Assembly (NCBI RefSeq): GCF_000687475.1
Contig: NC_057317.1
Span: forward strand, 1,550,001 to 1,614,000
Length of the DNA: 64,000 nt
Direction: 5' to 3'
Origin: Ustilaginoidea virens
Lineage: Eukaryota; Ascomycota; Sordariomycetes; Hypocreales; Clavicipitaceae
A program made the position numbers and the translations under genes. Shown here piece by piece: positions 47,536 to 58,700 of this stretch. Each line of letters starts with the position of its first letter. The first letter of the stretch is position 1. The notes beneath the pieces were generated by a model. It made no database searches. It worked only from the letters and a program-made list of their open reading frames with translations, and had not been told where the DNA came from.

Positions 47536-48280
47536 TATTGCAATTCTTAAGGTTACTATAAAAGCAGAGCCTTACTAGCTAGCTAGATGGCACAAGACTG
47601 TCTGCGACCTGTGAACTAATCTTAGTATAATACTAGATTTTTCACCAAGTCCTAAGACTATACAAGTGCTATAAAGCAAGGCAAGTGTAAAGGCAAGGCA
47701 AATATAAGATAACCAGAAAACGCAGGGAAGGTAAGAAGTTAAGAGGCATATAGTGCATTAACAGACTCGATTGTGCTGCCCTTCTACTATCTAGAAAGAA
47801 GGGGAAAAGCTATCCTATATATACACGAAGGAGGGGTGGGCCCAGGCATCCAAGGTAGCCAGTAAGAAAGCTCCCCGTAATGCTCGCTATGATACGTCAG
47901 CAACCCCGCTATATCCGACCTTTCCAACCACCCTAACCACCGCACTAGTAATTAGTCACCGCACTAGTAACTAACCACCACACTAGTGGACTAGCCACCA
48001 CGCTAGTAGGCCACCACGCTAATTTAGCAATGCCACACCACGCTAGTAGGCCGCCACCACGCTAGTAGGCAACCACGCTAATTTAGCAATGCCACACCTT
48101 TTCAACAAGGCCTACCTTACTTGATATACAGTAAATAATCCACTGAAAATCCTTAAGGTAGAAGGCAAAGGCCTAAGGTAATACTACCATAAGTCCAAGA
48201 GGCGGTATAAGGGCCAGAAGGTTAGTAGGCCAGTAGGGCATAAGGCCAGCAGCCTAGTAGGCTACTATAGGATTTTAACA
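47536..48280 (-). repeat. Copia 3' LTR
   Basis: 745 bp; on the minus strand it starts TGTTAAAATCC and ends GAATTGCAATA. It contains direct repeats of CCACGCTAGTAGG spaced over about 47930-48095. It differs from the other LTR at three C/T positions near 47547, 47553 and 47646. Confidence 0.95.
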
Positions 48281-48289
48281 CCCCCTCTG
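48281..48289 (-). other. Copia polypurine tract
   Basis: On the minus strand, CAGAGGGGG lies directly against the 3' LTR start TGTTAAAA. This is the expected plus-strand-DNA primer. Confidence 0.8.
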
Positions 48290-48401
48290 ATTAGCTACTG
48301 TAGTAGCAAGCTAATCGTATAAAGGATAGGGAAAGAAAATGCAGTAAAAAGTGCTAAGGAAAAACATAAGAAAAACCTTAGTAAAAGTAAGTTAGTATAA
48401 G

Positions 48402-50360
48402 TTAGCAGGCCCTAAGACCTAGTAACTCGCGGAACCTAGTAAATTTAGGGCCCGGCAGTGGCTTCGTAAGACCGTCAGCAGGCATACTATTAGTAGGTAA
48501 ATAGGTAATTTTAACCAAGCCCAGCTGGGCTTGCTCCCTAATATACCGGAATTTTAATAGCGTATGCTTAGTGCGAGCGTGCTGATTAGGGTCGTTAGAA
48601 TTTGAAATGGAGCCCTGGTTATCGCAGTATAGCGGTATAGGGCGTAAAATATCAATTTCTAGCTCCTTACAAAGGTTAGAAAGCCACTGTACCTCGCGGA
48701 TAGTCTCAAGTAATGCATCAGATTCAGCTTCTAAAGTAGATAGCACTACTAAAGAGGCTCGCTTAGAACGCCAGCTAATAGGACCACTATTAATAGTAGT
48801 CAGGAAGCCTCTAGTAGATTTAGAGGTTTCTTTATAGCCAGCAAAGTCGCTATCAGAATAAGCGGCTATAATAGGCTGTTGGTTGCTTTTAGTAGCACTA
48901 AAGCAAATAGCTAGGTTCTCAGTGCCTTTAAGGTAACTAAAGCTGCCTTTTGCAGCATTTAGATGCACATTAGTTGCTTTCGACATAAACCGAGAAAGGT
49001 ATTGGATAGGAAATGCTAGGTCGGGCCTAGTCATCATCATAAGCCACATTATAGTGCCAGTAAGGCTCTGATAAAGGCTCTGATCAGTAGGGCTAAGATC
49101 TTTTCCACTAGATTCATTTAGAATCCCTGGTTGAAGTGGAATAAGCTGAGGTTTAGTATCCTGTAAGCCGAATTTAGCTAAAACCTCTGCTATAAATTGG
49201 GCTTGGTATAGCCACAATAGACCTTCCTTCCTATTTCGTATAATCTGTACACCTAGGAAGAAGGAAGCCGGACCGCGGTCTTCTATAGCATAGACCTTAT
49301 GGAATTTCCTTTTTAGCTGGTTAATATAAGTTATATTTGGACCAACTAATAGGCAATCGTCAACATAGGTGACGATAAAGGTGCTGGTTTGCTTATTATA
49401 AAAGACGGCAGCATCAGAAGCTAAAGGTAAAAAACCTTCACTAGAAATCAGGTCTTTTAGCCGGTATTGCCATTCGCGGGGTGCTTGTTTTAGCCCGTAT
49501 AGGGCCTTCTTTAGCAAGATAGCTTGCTTAATAGAAGGGTTAAATCCAGCTTCTTTAAGTAAAGTTAGTAGCCGTTGGCGCTGTATATTAGACCAAAGCT
49601 TGCTATCAGTTAGTAGACTTTCCGTAAATTCAAGAAATCCGTCAGGGATATCCATATAAATAGTCTCAGAAAGTTCGCTATTTAGGAAGGCGCCTATAAA
49701 GTCGATCTGCTCTATTTCCCAGTTATTACTAGCAGCTAAAGCTAGTATAACCCTCCAGGTGGGTGGGATAGAGGTAGAAGCATAAGTATGCTGGAAGTCC
49801 TTTCCTTCGACCTGCATAAAGCCCTTGACAACTAATCTAGCCTTATATTTTATAGGCTGATTATTAGCATCCTTTTTAACCCGAAAAACAGGCCTATTGC
49901 GTATAATTTTCCTATCAATAGGAACGCTAGACTTAGGAATAAACTGGAAAACTTTAGTATCCAAAAGCTGCTCGAATTCCTTAAATAGTGCCTTTATCCA
50001 AAGGTCTTTTTCTTTTTCAGGGCATCGTAGCACATCCTTCCAGCTATTAGACGTACCATCAGGGGCCTTTTTAGCTAGCTTACGCTTAGCTGCATAGCAG
50101 GAATCCCATATCAGGTGGTATAAATCCTGATTAGGGAATAAGTCGGTAGGGCTAGTAGGGTCGGTAGGGCTAGCAGGTATAGCAGGGCCAGCAGGGCCAG
50201 CAGGGCCAGCAAGGTCGGCAGGAGTAAGGCTAGTAAGGATATCTATAAGGTCATCCTTTGCAGTAGCCGGGGACTGTAATATAGGACGGTTATCCAAGGT
50301 AGGACGGTTATCCAAGGTAGCATTAGTATTAATAACGCTAGTATTAGTAGGGTCCGGCAT
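48402..50360 (-). CDS. Copia RT-RNase H, open part of polyprotein
   Basis: 652 residues from an internal Met. The same frame is open upstream to 50798 (799 codons in all), so the Met is not a real start. It carries copia RT: KARLVVKGFMQVEGKDF, the active site YVDDCLLVG and LYGLKQAPREWQ. RNase H follows with YSDSDFAGYKETSKSTRG, SWRSKRASLVVLSTLEAE and a C-terminal TKHTLLKFRYIREQ. Catalytic residues look intact, and Gln and Trp codons are normal (CAA/CAG, TGG), unlike the surrounding gypsy frames. N-terminal GPAGPAGPA-type repeats mark the integrase-RT linker. Confidence 0.92.
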   Translation of the reverse strand: MPDPTNTSVINTNATLDNRPTLDNRPILQSPATAKDDLIDILTSLTPADLAGPAGPAGPAIPASPTDPTSPTDLFPNQDLYHLIWDSCYAAKRKLAKKAPDGTSNSWKDVLRCPEKEKDLWIKALFKEFEQLLDTKVFQFIPKSSVPIDRKIIRNRPVFRVKKDANNQPIKYKARLVVKGFMQVEGKDFQHTYASTSIPPTWRVILALAASNNWEIEQIDFIGAFLNSELSETIYMDIPDGFLEFTESLLTDSKLWSNIQRQRLLTLLKEAGFNPSIKQAILLKKALYGLKQAPREWQYRLKDLISSEGFLPLASDAAVFYNKQTSTFIVTYVDDCLLVGPNITYINQLKRKFHKVYAIEDRGPASFFLGVQIIRNRKEGLLWLYQAQFIAEVLAKFGLQDTKPQLIPLQPGILNESSGKDLSPTDQSLYQSLTGTIMWLMMMTRPDLAFPIQYLSRFMSKATNVHLNAAKGSFSYLKGTENLAICFSATKSNQQPIIAAYSDSDFAGYKETSKSTRGFLTTINSGPISWRSKRASLVVLSTLEAESDALLETIREVQWLSNLCKELEIDILRPIPLYCDNQGSISNSNDPNQHARTKHTLLKFRYIREQAQLGLVKITYLPTNSMPADGLTKPLPGPKFTRFRELLGLRAC

Positions 50361-50798
50361 GCTTTCCAGGTCATCCGGTATAGCATTAGTGTTAGTAATG
50401 CTAGTAAGGTTAGTAGAGTTAGTAGGGTCAGGAATGCTTTCTAGGTCATCCAGTAAAATAGCAGGTTCTCTGCTAAATACCCCCTCTGAACCTGTATTTT
50501 GCCCTCTGTGAAAGTCTCCTTCTAGGCCATTAGAAATAGGGCCTATACCTTCATTTTGATGAATAAAGGTAATAAAAGTTGTTTTAGTAACAACCTTCTT
50601 CTTTAGAAGGTAGACTAGGTAAGTATTATTACCTAGAGTGGCAAGGAGCCTACCAGGCTCGGTACGGGGCGCTAATTTGCGGCTTTTTACACGCTTTTCG
50701 TGTGGTATAAGTACTTCAATAGCTGCTCCAATGGCCCTAAGGTTAATAAGATCAGGGTAGTGCTCCGGCGTAATATGGTCATAATCCTTTAATAGCTC

Positions 50799-53378
50799 CT
50801 AATAGGGGCTAGAAGGTCTATTAGTAACAGCTGTTATATTTACTAGCATAACAACGCCAGTAATTACAGCAGACCAGAGGTTAGATGGAAGCCTTGACCA
50901 GGCCATAGTAGCACGTAGCCTATCAGCTATAACCCTAATGGACCGCTTAGCTAGGCCGTTTTATTCGTAAATATAAGGGCAAGATATATTAAAAGTTATA
51001 CCCTGTTCGACAAGCCAATCACTAAGCATTTTGTTGATTTCATTTCCACCATCATAGTGGAATTCAACAGGCGTTTTACCATATCTGACCTGTAGGCTCT
51101 GTATAAAGCTCTGTAATGCTTTAAATACAATAGTGCCTTCCCTATTAGGCAGTAAGTATAGCCAACGAAATCGGGATTTTCTGTCCACTAATATAAGGGC
51201 AACAGGTCGTTTGTTATATGGCATAGGTGATATAGCAAAAGTATCACCTTCTATAATATCTAGGCATTTAGCTGGATTTGGAATCGCATCTTTAGAAGGT
51301 CTTCTAACCTTTTTAGCCTGTATACAGGCTAGGCAGCGAAAATCAGCATCTTTAACCTTATTAAGGTTAGGAAGACCAGGGGTATTAGCACAAGTCTTTT
51401 TAAGTAGCTGAATACCTATATGCCCTAGCCGTACATGCCAAATGCCGGCTAACTGTAATAACTTCTGATATTCTGTATCAGCAGCTACAGGGGCAGGAGT
51501 AGGGCTAGTAGCCACTACGGGATTTTCGCTAGTCGTAATAGCGGGCTCTTCGCTAGTCGTAATAGCGGGAGAGTTGGTAGTAGGGCTAGTAGCCTCTACA
51601 GGTTCCTTACTAGTTGCAGTAGTAGGAACAGGGGTAATAGTAGTATCCTCAGGATCACTATAATCAGCAGGGTTAGTAGGGCTGGGGACCTCTACTGTTA
51701 TACTATTAGTAACAGTATAATGGCTGCAAGGTTGATGCAGTAGTGGTGTGTCTATTCCTTTCTGTGGAAGGAAAAAGCCGTATTTTTCAAAGTTAAAAAT
51801 GCCGATGCATTTACGGCTTGCTGACCAAAGCTGATTTTTAATTAATACCCCTTTAGCGGCATAGTGCTTTACACCGCTAATAATATTAATATCTAAGGTA
51901 GGAATATATAGGGCATTCTTGAGCTCTATAATACCCTATTTGGTGGGATTAACGCCCTGTAGCACAGTAAATCGTGCCGTGCCCCAACCAGTAGGGGAAA
52001 TAGGGCCACCACCAGTAGTAATAACAGGCTTATCATCCTTCTCAAAGTGGTGAAAAGTAGTGAAATGCTTCTTATCATTAACAATATGACAAGTGGAGCC
52101 TGTATCGTAAAGGAGGGCATCCTTAGGGGTCCTACCGCCTGATTTAGCACTATAGCTTATATCAGTGGATATAGATGAAGAAGAATAAGATATATTAATA
52201 TCCTGAGTATTATAGTTGCTTATAATAAAAGCCTCAACATCTTGCTGTTTGCTGCAGTCCTATTTCTTCTTCTGTTGCTACTTCTTTTTCCTATTATTAG
52301 TAGAATTATTCTTGCTATTATTATTAGTAGAAGCGGCATTAGCAGACCCTTTATTCTTAGAGTCCTTGGAAGCCTTAAGCTGCTTGGGGTTATTATTAGC
52401 AGCTACCTTATTAGACCCTTTAGAACGCTATTCTTCTAGTAGGTTAACTATAAAATACTAGAGGTTAAATTTGCTGCTGTTAATAACACCTTGGGCGCTA
52501 TAAGCCCTAATCATAGAGCGTTGGCGTTTAGTCCAGCGGGTAAATACCCCCTCTACAGCCCAAAGATACTGGTTAACTTGGTCAAAAGAGTCGATCTTAG
52601 AACCTAGGATTCTGAGGCGAGATATATAGCTGTTAAATTCGCTGTTAAAAGCCTCCAAAGTGCCTTTATAACCGGTAAATGTAAGGGTGTGAAACGTAGG
52701 GTATAAGTATGCCCGCTATACTTCTGGTGAGTGGCAGTACTAGGCCACCAGTAAAAGGTAGGCTTCCTCTGGGTCATTACACCAGTCTATAGCCTCTGCA
52801 GCTTCTTCACCACAGCTATTCTTTAGCATTAGTAGTAAAAGTGCCTGCTCAGACTCATCAAAGTGCCTTGCTATAGAGGGGTCGTTGACAAAATTAGCTA
52901 TTTTAAAGGCCCTAAGTTGTATTGTAAGGGCCTGCTTCCACTGGTCGAAATTATAGGGGCTTTTTAGCTTTTAGGACTCCTTAAAGCGGTTGGCAGTCTT
53001 AGCTAATTCCTTAATAGCCCCATCACTAATTTGGTTGGTAATAGTTGTTGGTGGCGTTGTATAAATAGGCTCTTTACCCTTATATTTTATAGGAGTAGAA
53101 GGTTAGTCGATTTCCATAACGTCAGCTTCACTATCATTATCTTTAGTGGTAGTCTTAGTAGAAGGTCTAGCTTTAGTGGCTTTAGTAGGCTTCTTATTAG
53201 TAGCCTGGGTAGCCTGGGTATCGTTATTTTGCCTACTAACTAGGCCCTGTATAAGGTCAGTTAGTATATTCATCTGGGATTTCATATCGTCCATATCTAG
53301 CTGTAGCTGTGCATTAGTATCAACTTCAGTATCGGATTCAGGGACCTTATAGGATCCTGACTCTGCCATAGTGGGCAA
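50799..53378 (-). pseudogene. Copia gag-protease-integrase, eleven nonsense codons
   Basis: A single reading frame from the gag Met at 53378 towards RT, with no frameshift. In-frame stops (lowest base) are at 53103, 52971, 52740, 52716, 52458, 52428, 52278, 52260, 51936, 50961 and 50799; all are TAA or TAG. Gag shows YNFDQWKQAL and a central FNSEFNSYISRLR region. Protease has LLYDTGSTCHIV. The GAG-pre-integrase zinc region has IWHVRLGHIG and FRCLACIQAKK. The integrase core has EGDTFAISP and VEFHYDGGNE. Stops sit where copia proteins have Gln or Trp. Confidence 0.9.
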
Positions 53379-53635
53379 AAAGGGTTTAAAAATCCGTTGA
53401 AAAATGGTGCCGATAGTTATAAAAACAGAGGAATAACTAGCTAAATAGCTAGCAAAATAGTCGAATAACTAGTAAAATAACCGAGTAACTAGCTAGACAG
53501 CTAGTAAATATAGTAGCTAGTAGCCTACTATAAAAGGTAACCGCAGAATATAGCGGCAGGTCTCAATATAAAAAAGCACGGATGCCGTAGGCATTGTGCA
53601 AGTCCGTATTATAGCGTTGGTATTCAAGGTGCTTA

Positions 53636-53745
53636 TATGGTGCCGTAATATAAAGGTGCCGTAAGTGCCGTAGGTGCCGTAGGTGCCGTGGGTGCCGTGG
53701 GTGCTATAGGTGCCGTAATATAAAAGGTGCCGTAAATGCTGTACC
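53636..53745. repeat. GGTGCCGTA minisatellite in copia leader
   Basis: A degenerate tandem array of GGTGCCGTA/GGTGCCGTG nonamers. Looser copies continue to about 53960. It lies in the untranslated leader between the primer site and the gag start. Confidence 0.88.
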
Positions 53746-54128
53746 AAAAGTGCTATAAGTGGAAGAGTATAACAGGTGCCGTACAGTGCAGTAGGTGTCG
53801 TACACTAGGTGCAAAGGTGTTATACAGTGGTATAGTATGGTAGATATCACACTATAAAATCCGTAGGTGCCGTAGGTTACGCCGAAAATAACGTAAGGTT
53901 ACGCTAAAAGTGCCGTGAGGTTACGCTGTAAATTGCCGTTAGGTACGCCGTTGATTGCCGCAGGGTAATACCGTAGGTAATAAGGGTAAGCCAAAGGTGA
54001 TAATAGGTAAGCCGAAGTTAATAAGGGTAAGCCGAAGATACCAAAGGATAGCTATATTAGTAGTACTAATAAGCAAAAGAGACCAAGGGGTGAACACAAA
54101 AAGGTAGGGTTAAAACAAAGAAGTAAAA

Positions 54129-54143
54129 CCCGGGCTCATAACC
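54129..54143 (-). other. Copia primer-binding site (initiator tRNA-Met arm)
   Basis: Directly inside the 5' LTR. The plus strand reads CCCGGGCTCATAACC, which resembles the anticodon stem-loop of eukaryotic initiator tRNA-Met (CAU anticodon in GGGCTCATAACC). The minus-strand RNA would therefore pair with an internal tRNA segment, as in Drosophila copia, not with the tRNA 3' end. Confidence 0.8.
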
Positions 54144-54888
54144 TATTGCAATTCTCAAGGTCACTATAAAAGCAGAGCCTTACTAGCTAGCTAGATGGCA
54201 CAAGACTGTCTGCGACCTGTGAACTAATCTTAGTATAATACTAGATTTTTCACTAAGTCCTAAGACTATACAAGTGCTATAAAGCAAGGCAAGTGTAAAG
54301 GCAAGGCAAATATAAGATAACCAGAAAACGCAGGGAAGGTAAGAAGTTAAGAGGCATATAGTGCATTAACAGACTCGATTGTGCTGCCCTTCTACTATCT
54401 AGAAAGAAGGGGAAAAGCTATCCTATATATACACGAAGGAGGGGTGGGCCCAGGCATCCAAGGTAGCCAGTAAGAAAGCTCCCCGTAATGCTCGCTATGA
54501 TACGTCAGCAACCCCGCTATATCCGACCTTTCCAACCACCCTAACCACCGCACTAGTAATTAGTCACCGCACTAGTAACTAACCACCACACTAGTGGACT
54601 AGCCACCACGCTAGTAGGCCACCACGCTAATTTAGCAATGCCACACCACGCTAGTAGGCCGCCACCACGCTAGTAGGCAACCACGCTAATTTAGCAATGC
54701 CACACCTTTTCAACAAGGCCTACCTTACTTGATATACAGTAAATAATCCACTGAAAATCCTTAAGGTAGAAGGCAAAGGCCTAAGGTAATACTACCATAA
54801 GTCCAAGAGGCGGTATAAGGGCCAGAAGGTTAGTAGGCCAGTAGGGCATAAGGCCAGCAGCCTAGTAGGCTACTATAGGATTTTAACA
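54144..54888 (-). repeat. Copia 5' LTR
   Basis: 745 bp, nearly identical to 47536-48280. The plus-strand start is TATTGCAATTCTCAAGGTCA and the end is GGATTTTAACA. Confidence 0.95.
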
Positions 54889-54893
54889 GAGGT
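54889..54893. repeat. Target-site duplication GAGGT (right)
   Basis: Matches 47531-47535. After it, the gypsy RT continues in frame. Confidence 0.92.
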
Positions 54894-57215
54894 CTAGTAC
54901 CTAGGATATATCGTAATGGCCGGAAAGGAAATCCGCCTAAACCCTAAAAAGATTAAGGCTATCTAAAACTAGGAAGCACCTACGAAATTAAAAGGCGTTT
55001 ATAGTTTCCTTAGTTTTACTAACTTCTACCGCGATTTTATTCTAGATTTCTCCTGCCTTATCAACCCTTTAGTTAGGTTAATAAAAAAAGGGATCCTATT
55101 CTAATAGTTAGACGAAGAAGAGGCAGTATTCTAAGCACTTAAGCGGTATTTTATATCGTCTCTAGTTCTCGCCTAATAGGACTTAGATAAAAAGATAATT
55201 CTTAAGGTAGATAGTTCTAATATAGCCCTTAGTAGCTATTTATTATAGGTCAGAGAGGATAGTATATTCTATCCTATTGTATACTATTCCGCTCGCTTAT
55301 CGGATATAGAATGGAATTATACTATATATAATAAGGAACTCCTCGCTATTATCTCTTACCTTAAGGCGTAATCAGTAGAACTCTACTTAATAGCCTCCCC
55401 CTTTACTATCCTTACCGACTATAAGAACCTAAAGTATTTCGCCCGACTATAAGAAATATCTAAGCGATAAGCCTAATAGGCCGAAACTTTAGCGCTTTTT
55501 AACTTCTATCTTCGGTATAGGCTAAGGTTATAAGCCTAACGCCCTAATATACTTTCTCAATAGGAATAAAAAGCAGGCAAAGTAGAGCTACGAATTAGCT
55601 AGATCCTAAAACCGCTATCTATTTTAGTACTTAATATAGATAAGATAGAGGGCGGGACGATACCGACCTCGGCCCTATAGACTACCCTACCTTATAGCCT
55701 ATATATCTTCGCCGACTCCTACCTCTAAGCTATTTAGGACTAAATAATATCTAAAGATAGTACGTATTAGGCCTAATAGATGGTAATCGCGAATAGGGAA
55801 TAATAATTTCTAGCAGAAGTAGCAATATAAGAATAAATTACTAATTATACCCTAAATGCACACAGTATGCTCCTTTACCAGATATAGATATAGCTCCTAT
55901 CGTTTAAGCCCTTAACCACCACAGTAATCTAATACTACTATAACTCGCCTATTGCGAGCCACCTAGGGAAAAACACTACCTTTCAACTATTGCAATAGGA
56001 TTATTACTTCAATAATATATTATCTAAGGTAGCAAAATACATTCGGAATTGCCGATACTATAAGGTATATAAAAGCCGCCAATTGCATTAGGGCCTATTG
56101 CAACCGCTACTAATCGCAAACCGCTTCTAGTTGCAGATATCGGTCGACTTTATAACCGACCTTCCTGCCTGCAATACCTCTAACCCGCGATTCCTTATAG
56201 TAATTATAGACTATTTATTAAAGTATATCTAGCTTAAGGCTATATACTTAATAAAAGCAGAAGACTATATAAAATGCTTTTAATAGTATTAGTAGTGCTT
56301 TTATAGCTTCTTTAGGGAGATTATTAGCAATCGAGGTTCAGATTAGGTAGGCTAATTTTAGTCTACGCTATATAAATCAGTTAAGACTGAGCAACTTCTA
56401 TTAATAGTATACTACCTCTAAACTAATAGCAGTATAGAGCGAATAAACTAAAAAGTATAAGCGGTCCTCTATATTATAGTTTCCTTTAATTAATACGATT
56501 AGCCATATCATCTTGCAGTATATTAACTTGCGTTAAATAACCAGATATTATCTATTACTAGGTTTAGCCTAAACCGATTGCTTAATAGGTTTAATATTCC
56601 GATTATCGCCCTGCCTCTAGGGGTAACCCTAAGCTTAACTACCCTAAAGGGGCGTATAACTCTTTTTTTTAATAACCTTAAAGAGGGATAGGAATTAGCC
56701 TAAGCTACTATCGCCTTTATATAATAATAATAGTAAGATACTACTAACCGTTTATAATGCCCGGCTAAGCACTTTTAGGTTAGTAATTAGGTATAATTAA
56801 ACCTCCAGAATATTAAAACGAACCGCCTATATAAAAAGCTCGATTAGGTCTCTACTAAATATACTATTATTGCCGTCCTATTACCGCTTAATATCTAGCT
56901 TGATATCCTATAAGGCATTTATCCGGTTTTCTATATTAACCTAATCGAACGAGCTGCTTTTAATCTATTACTTAATTAGGTAATAACTAATATATAACCT
57001 AGGCCCCTATTTATCCTTCCCTAAGACTCTACGAACCTATATAAAGAATATAAAATTAAAGAGATACTTACAGCAAAGAACGCATAGGGCTAAAGATAGA
57101 AATATAATATACTTATAAAGTAGAAAGGGTATAACTTACCGATATAAAAACCCCTAGAAAACTTTAAGGATACCACCATATAAGAAATATTCGAGGCTAA
57201 ATAGGGGGATATTAG
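54894..57215 (+). pseudogene. Gypsy element 1 pol, 3' part (RT end, RNase H, integrase, chromodomain)
   Basis: RT resumes with YLGYIV and SFLSFTNFYRDFI. RNase H is seen as ILKVDSSNIALS and IEWNYTIYNKELLAII (55200-55470). The integrase zinc region has SHLGKNTTFQLL and NCRYYKVYK, with the second zinc cysteine changed to Tyr. The core has ISVDFITDLPACNTSNPRF and SIERIN (55950-56460). A chromodomain closes the frame at about 57046-57213 (EYKIKEIL, KYNILIK, KGYNLPI, PLENFKDT), which places the element among chromoviruses. Stops are TAA/TAG at former Gln/Trp positions. Confidence 0.87.
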
Positions 57216-57320
57216 GACTTATAATAGGCCCAATTAGGTCCCGAAACGAGATCTATTAGACTAATAAATAATGCCAAACGCCTACTACTATAAACAAAAT
57301 ACAAAATAATAAAAATATAT

Positions 57321-57341
57321 AAAAAAAAAAAAAAAAAAAAA
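57321..57341. repeat. Poly-A run (21 nt)
   Basis: Twenty-one consecutive A, about 100 bp past the chromodomain, near where the antisense frame ends. Confidence 0.9.
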
Positions 57342-57449
57342 CATAATATAATAAATTAAACCGGGGCCGATATAGGCTTAACCTTAATATGCCCCTTCTT
57401 AAGGCCACTCTCTATCTCCCTAAGCCTCCTCCTACTCCTATAGCAGTAT

Positions 57450-58700
57450 ATAGGCCGGTAGTAGTAGGGGTCTTTACAGGATAGGGCGCGCATATAGGCT
57501 ATATATTAGACGGGGATAATTCCCTATGCATTTATAACATAATAGAGTCTATAGGATACTATAAGGCGAATATAGCGGGGGCGCACTAAGAGACGATAAG
57601 ACCCCTTAATAAGACGGGGCCAGACGATATAGTATCTATAGAGGCAGCCGCAATAAAGACAGCAAAGGCATAAAGGGCTATAGAGTAGGGTCTGCCTACT
57701 ACTACGGGGGTTGCACTAAATAACCTTATACCGGTAGTAGTAGAGCCTCTATATAATACTAGCCGCCCTAGTCGTACGATAGTTCCCCCCCTATATAATA
57801 TATAAGGAGGGCGGGCCGAGATAGGGGCAAAGGCAGTCGGAGATATTAAGCTCTAACCTAATACTATTTTATCCTAGCATAATATTCTTAGGCTTCTATT
57901 TATATCTCCCTTATAATATTCAGAACGGGAGCAAGATCTATAATAGACCTAGCCTAGTGCCGCAAGGGCGTTAATACTATAGATACGGTAAAAACTATAC
58001 TAGTAGCATCCCTTAGCCCGAACGCTAAACGCGGGGTACTAAAGGCCACCTACTCGGTAGTAAAAGCGCGATACTATTAATTATTTAAAGCCTAAAACTC
58101 AGGGATAAGGATATCAGTACGCGCTTTTTATATATCTATCTTAGGACGAGCGGGCTTTATAATAGCCCTCCCCTCTTTTACTACTTTAATCTAGCTATAT
58201 AAGATGTATTATAGTATAGGGTTCCCCGCGAAACGCTAATCAAGCTATATGCAAGATATATAAGAATTGGCGCAGCTTTTATACCCCTTAGCTCTCCCGT
58301 AACGCTTATATATAGGCAATTCTCCGGTTGACTATATACGCTTAGTGTATCTATCGTATAGAAACTCTTCGTCTTTTGCATATTAATACTCCTCATCTAA
58401 AGAGTCCCCCTCTAAGAGATAATCGCTAGCGGTATGGTATAGCTTCTAGGGATAAATAGGGCTTAATCCCTCCCTAATAGGGGCACTTCTAGCGGCAGAC
58501 GAGGATATATTCAGGCTCCAAATAGGGTTAGCATAAGACGCTCGCAATAAAAATAGGGACTTAAGACTTACTAATAGGCTTTACAATAGGCTAAACTAAA
58601 TCTTACTACGAAAGGAATTAGCAGCCGGTTGCAATAAAGATAGAATTCGGCAAGGAATATTAATATAAGCGGGATAAAAATAATACTTCAACCGATTAGT
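57450..58700 (-). pseudogene. Degenerate antisense ORF of gypsy element 1
   Basis: Between chromodomain and 3' LTR, one minus-strand frame reads protein-like for about 400 codons with only TAA/TAG stops and no frameshift. Landmarks from upstream to downstream: SLKSLFLLRASYANPIWSLN, KLYHTASDYLLEGDSLDEEY, AKDEEFLYDRYT, RAIIKPARPKIDI and PRLAFGLRDATSI. I recognise no domain. Pol occupies the plus strand, so this would be a separate transcript. Limits are approximate. The alternative is a chance frame in DNA poor in TGA. Confidence 0.5.

Larger units (their letters stand above)
47536..54888 (-). mobile_element. Ty1/copia retrotransposon nested in gypsy RT
   Basis: A 7,353-bp element read on the minus strand: 5' LTR 54144-54888, primer-binding site, leader, one gag-protease-integrase-RT-RNase H frame (53378 to 48402), polypurine tract, 3' LTR 47536-48280. 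The enzyme order, with integrase before RT, is diagnostic for copia. The LTRs are 745 bp each and differ at three positions. Flanks carry the duplication GAGGT, and removing the element restores the gypsy RT frame across the gap. Eleven in-frame TAA/TAG codons break the upstream half, so this copy cannot make a full polyprotein. Confidence 0.95.

Noticed and set aside
53517..53747. Repetitive HGTYGT-type peptide frame
   Set aside because: It is produced by the nonamer minisatellite of the copia leader and is not part of the gag-pol frame.
58181..58396. 71-codon minus-strand frame starting with Met
   Set aside because: It overlaps the longer antisense frame in another phase; the longer one is more protein-like and continues for about 400 codons.
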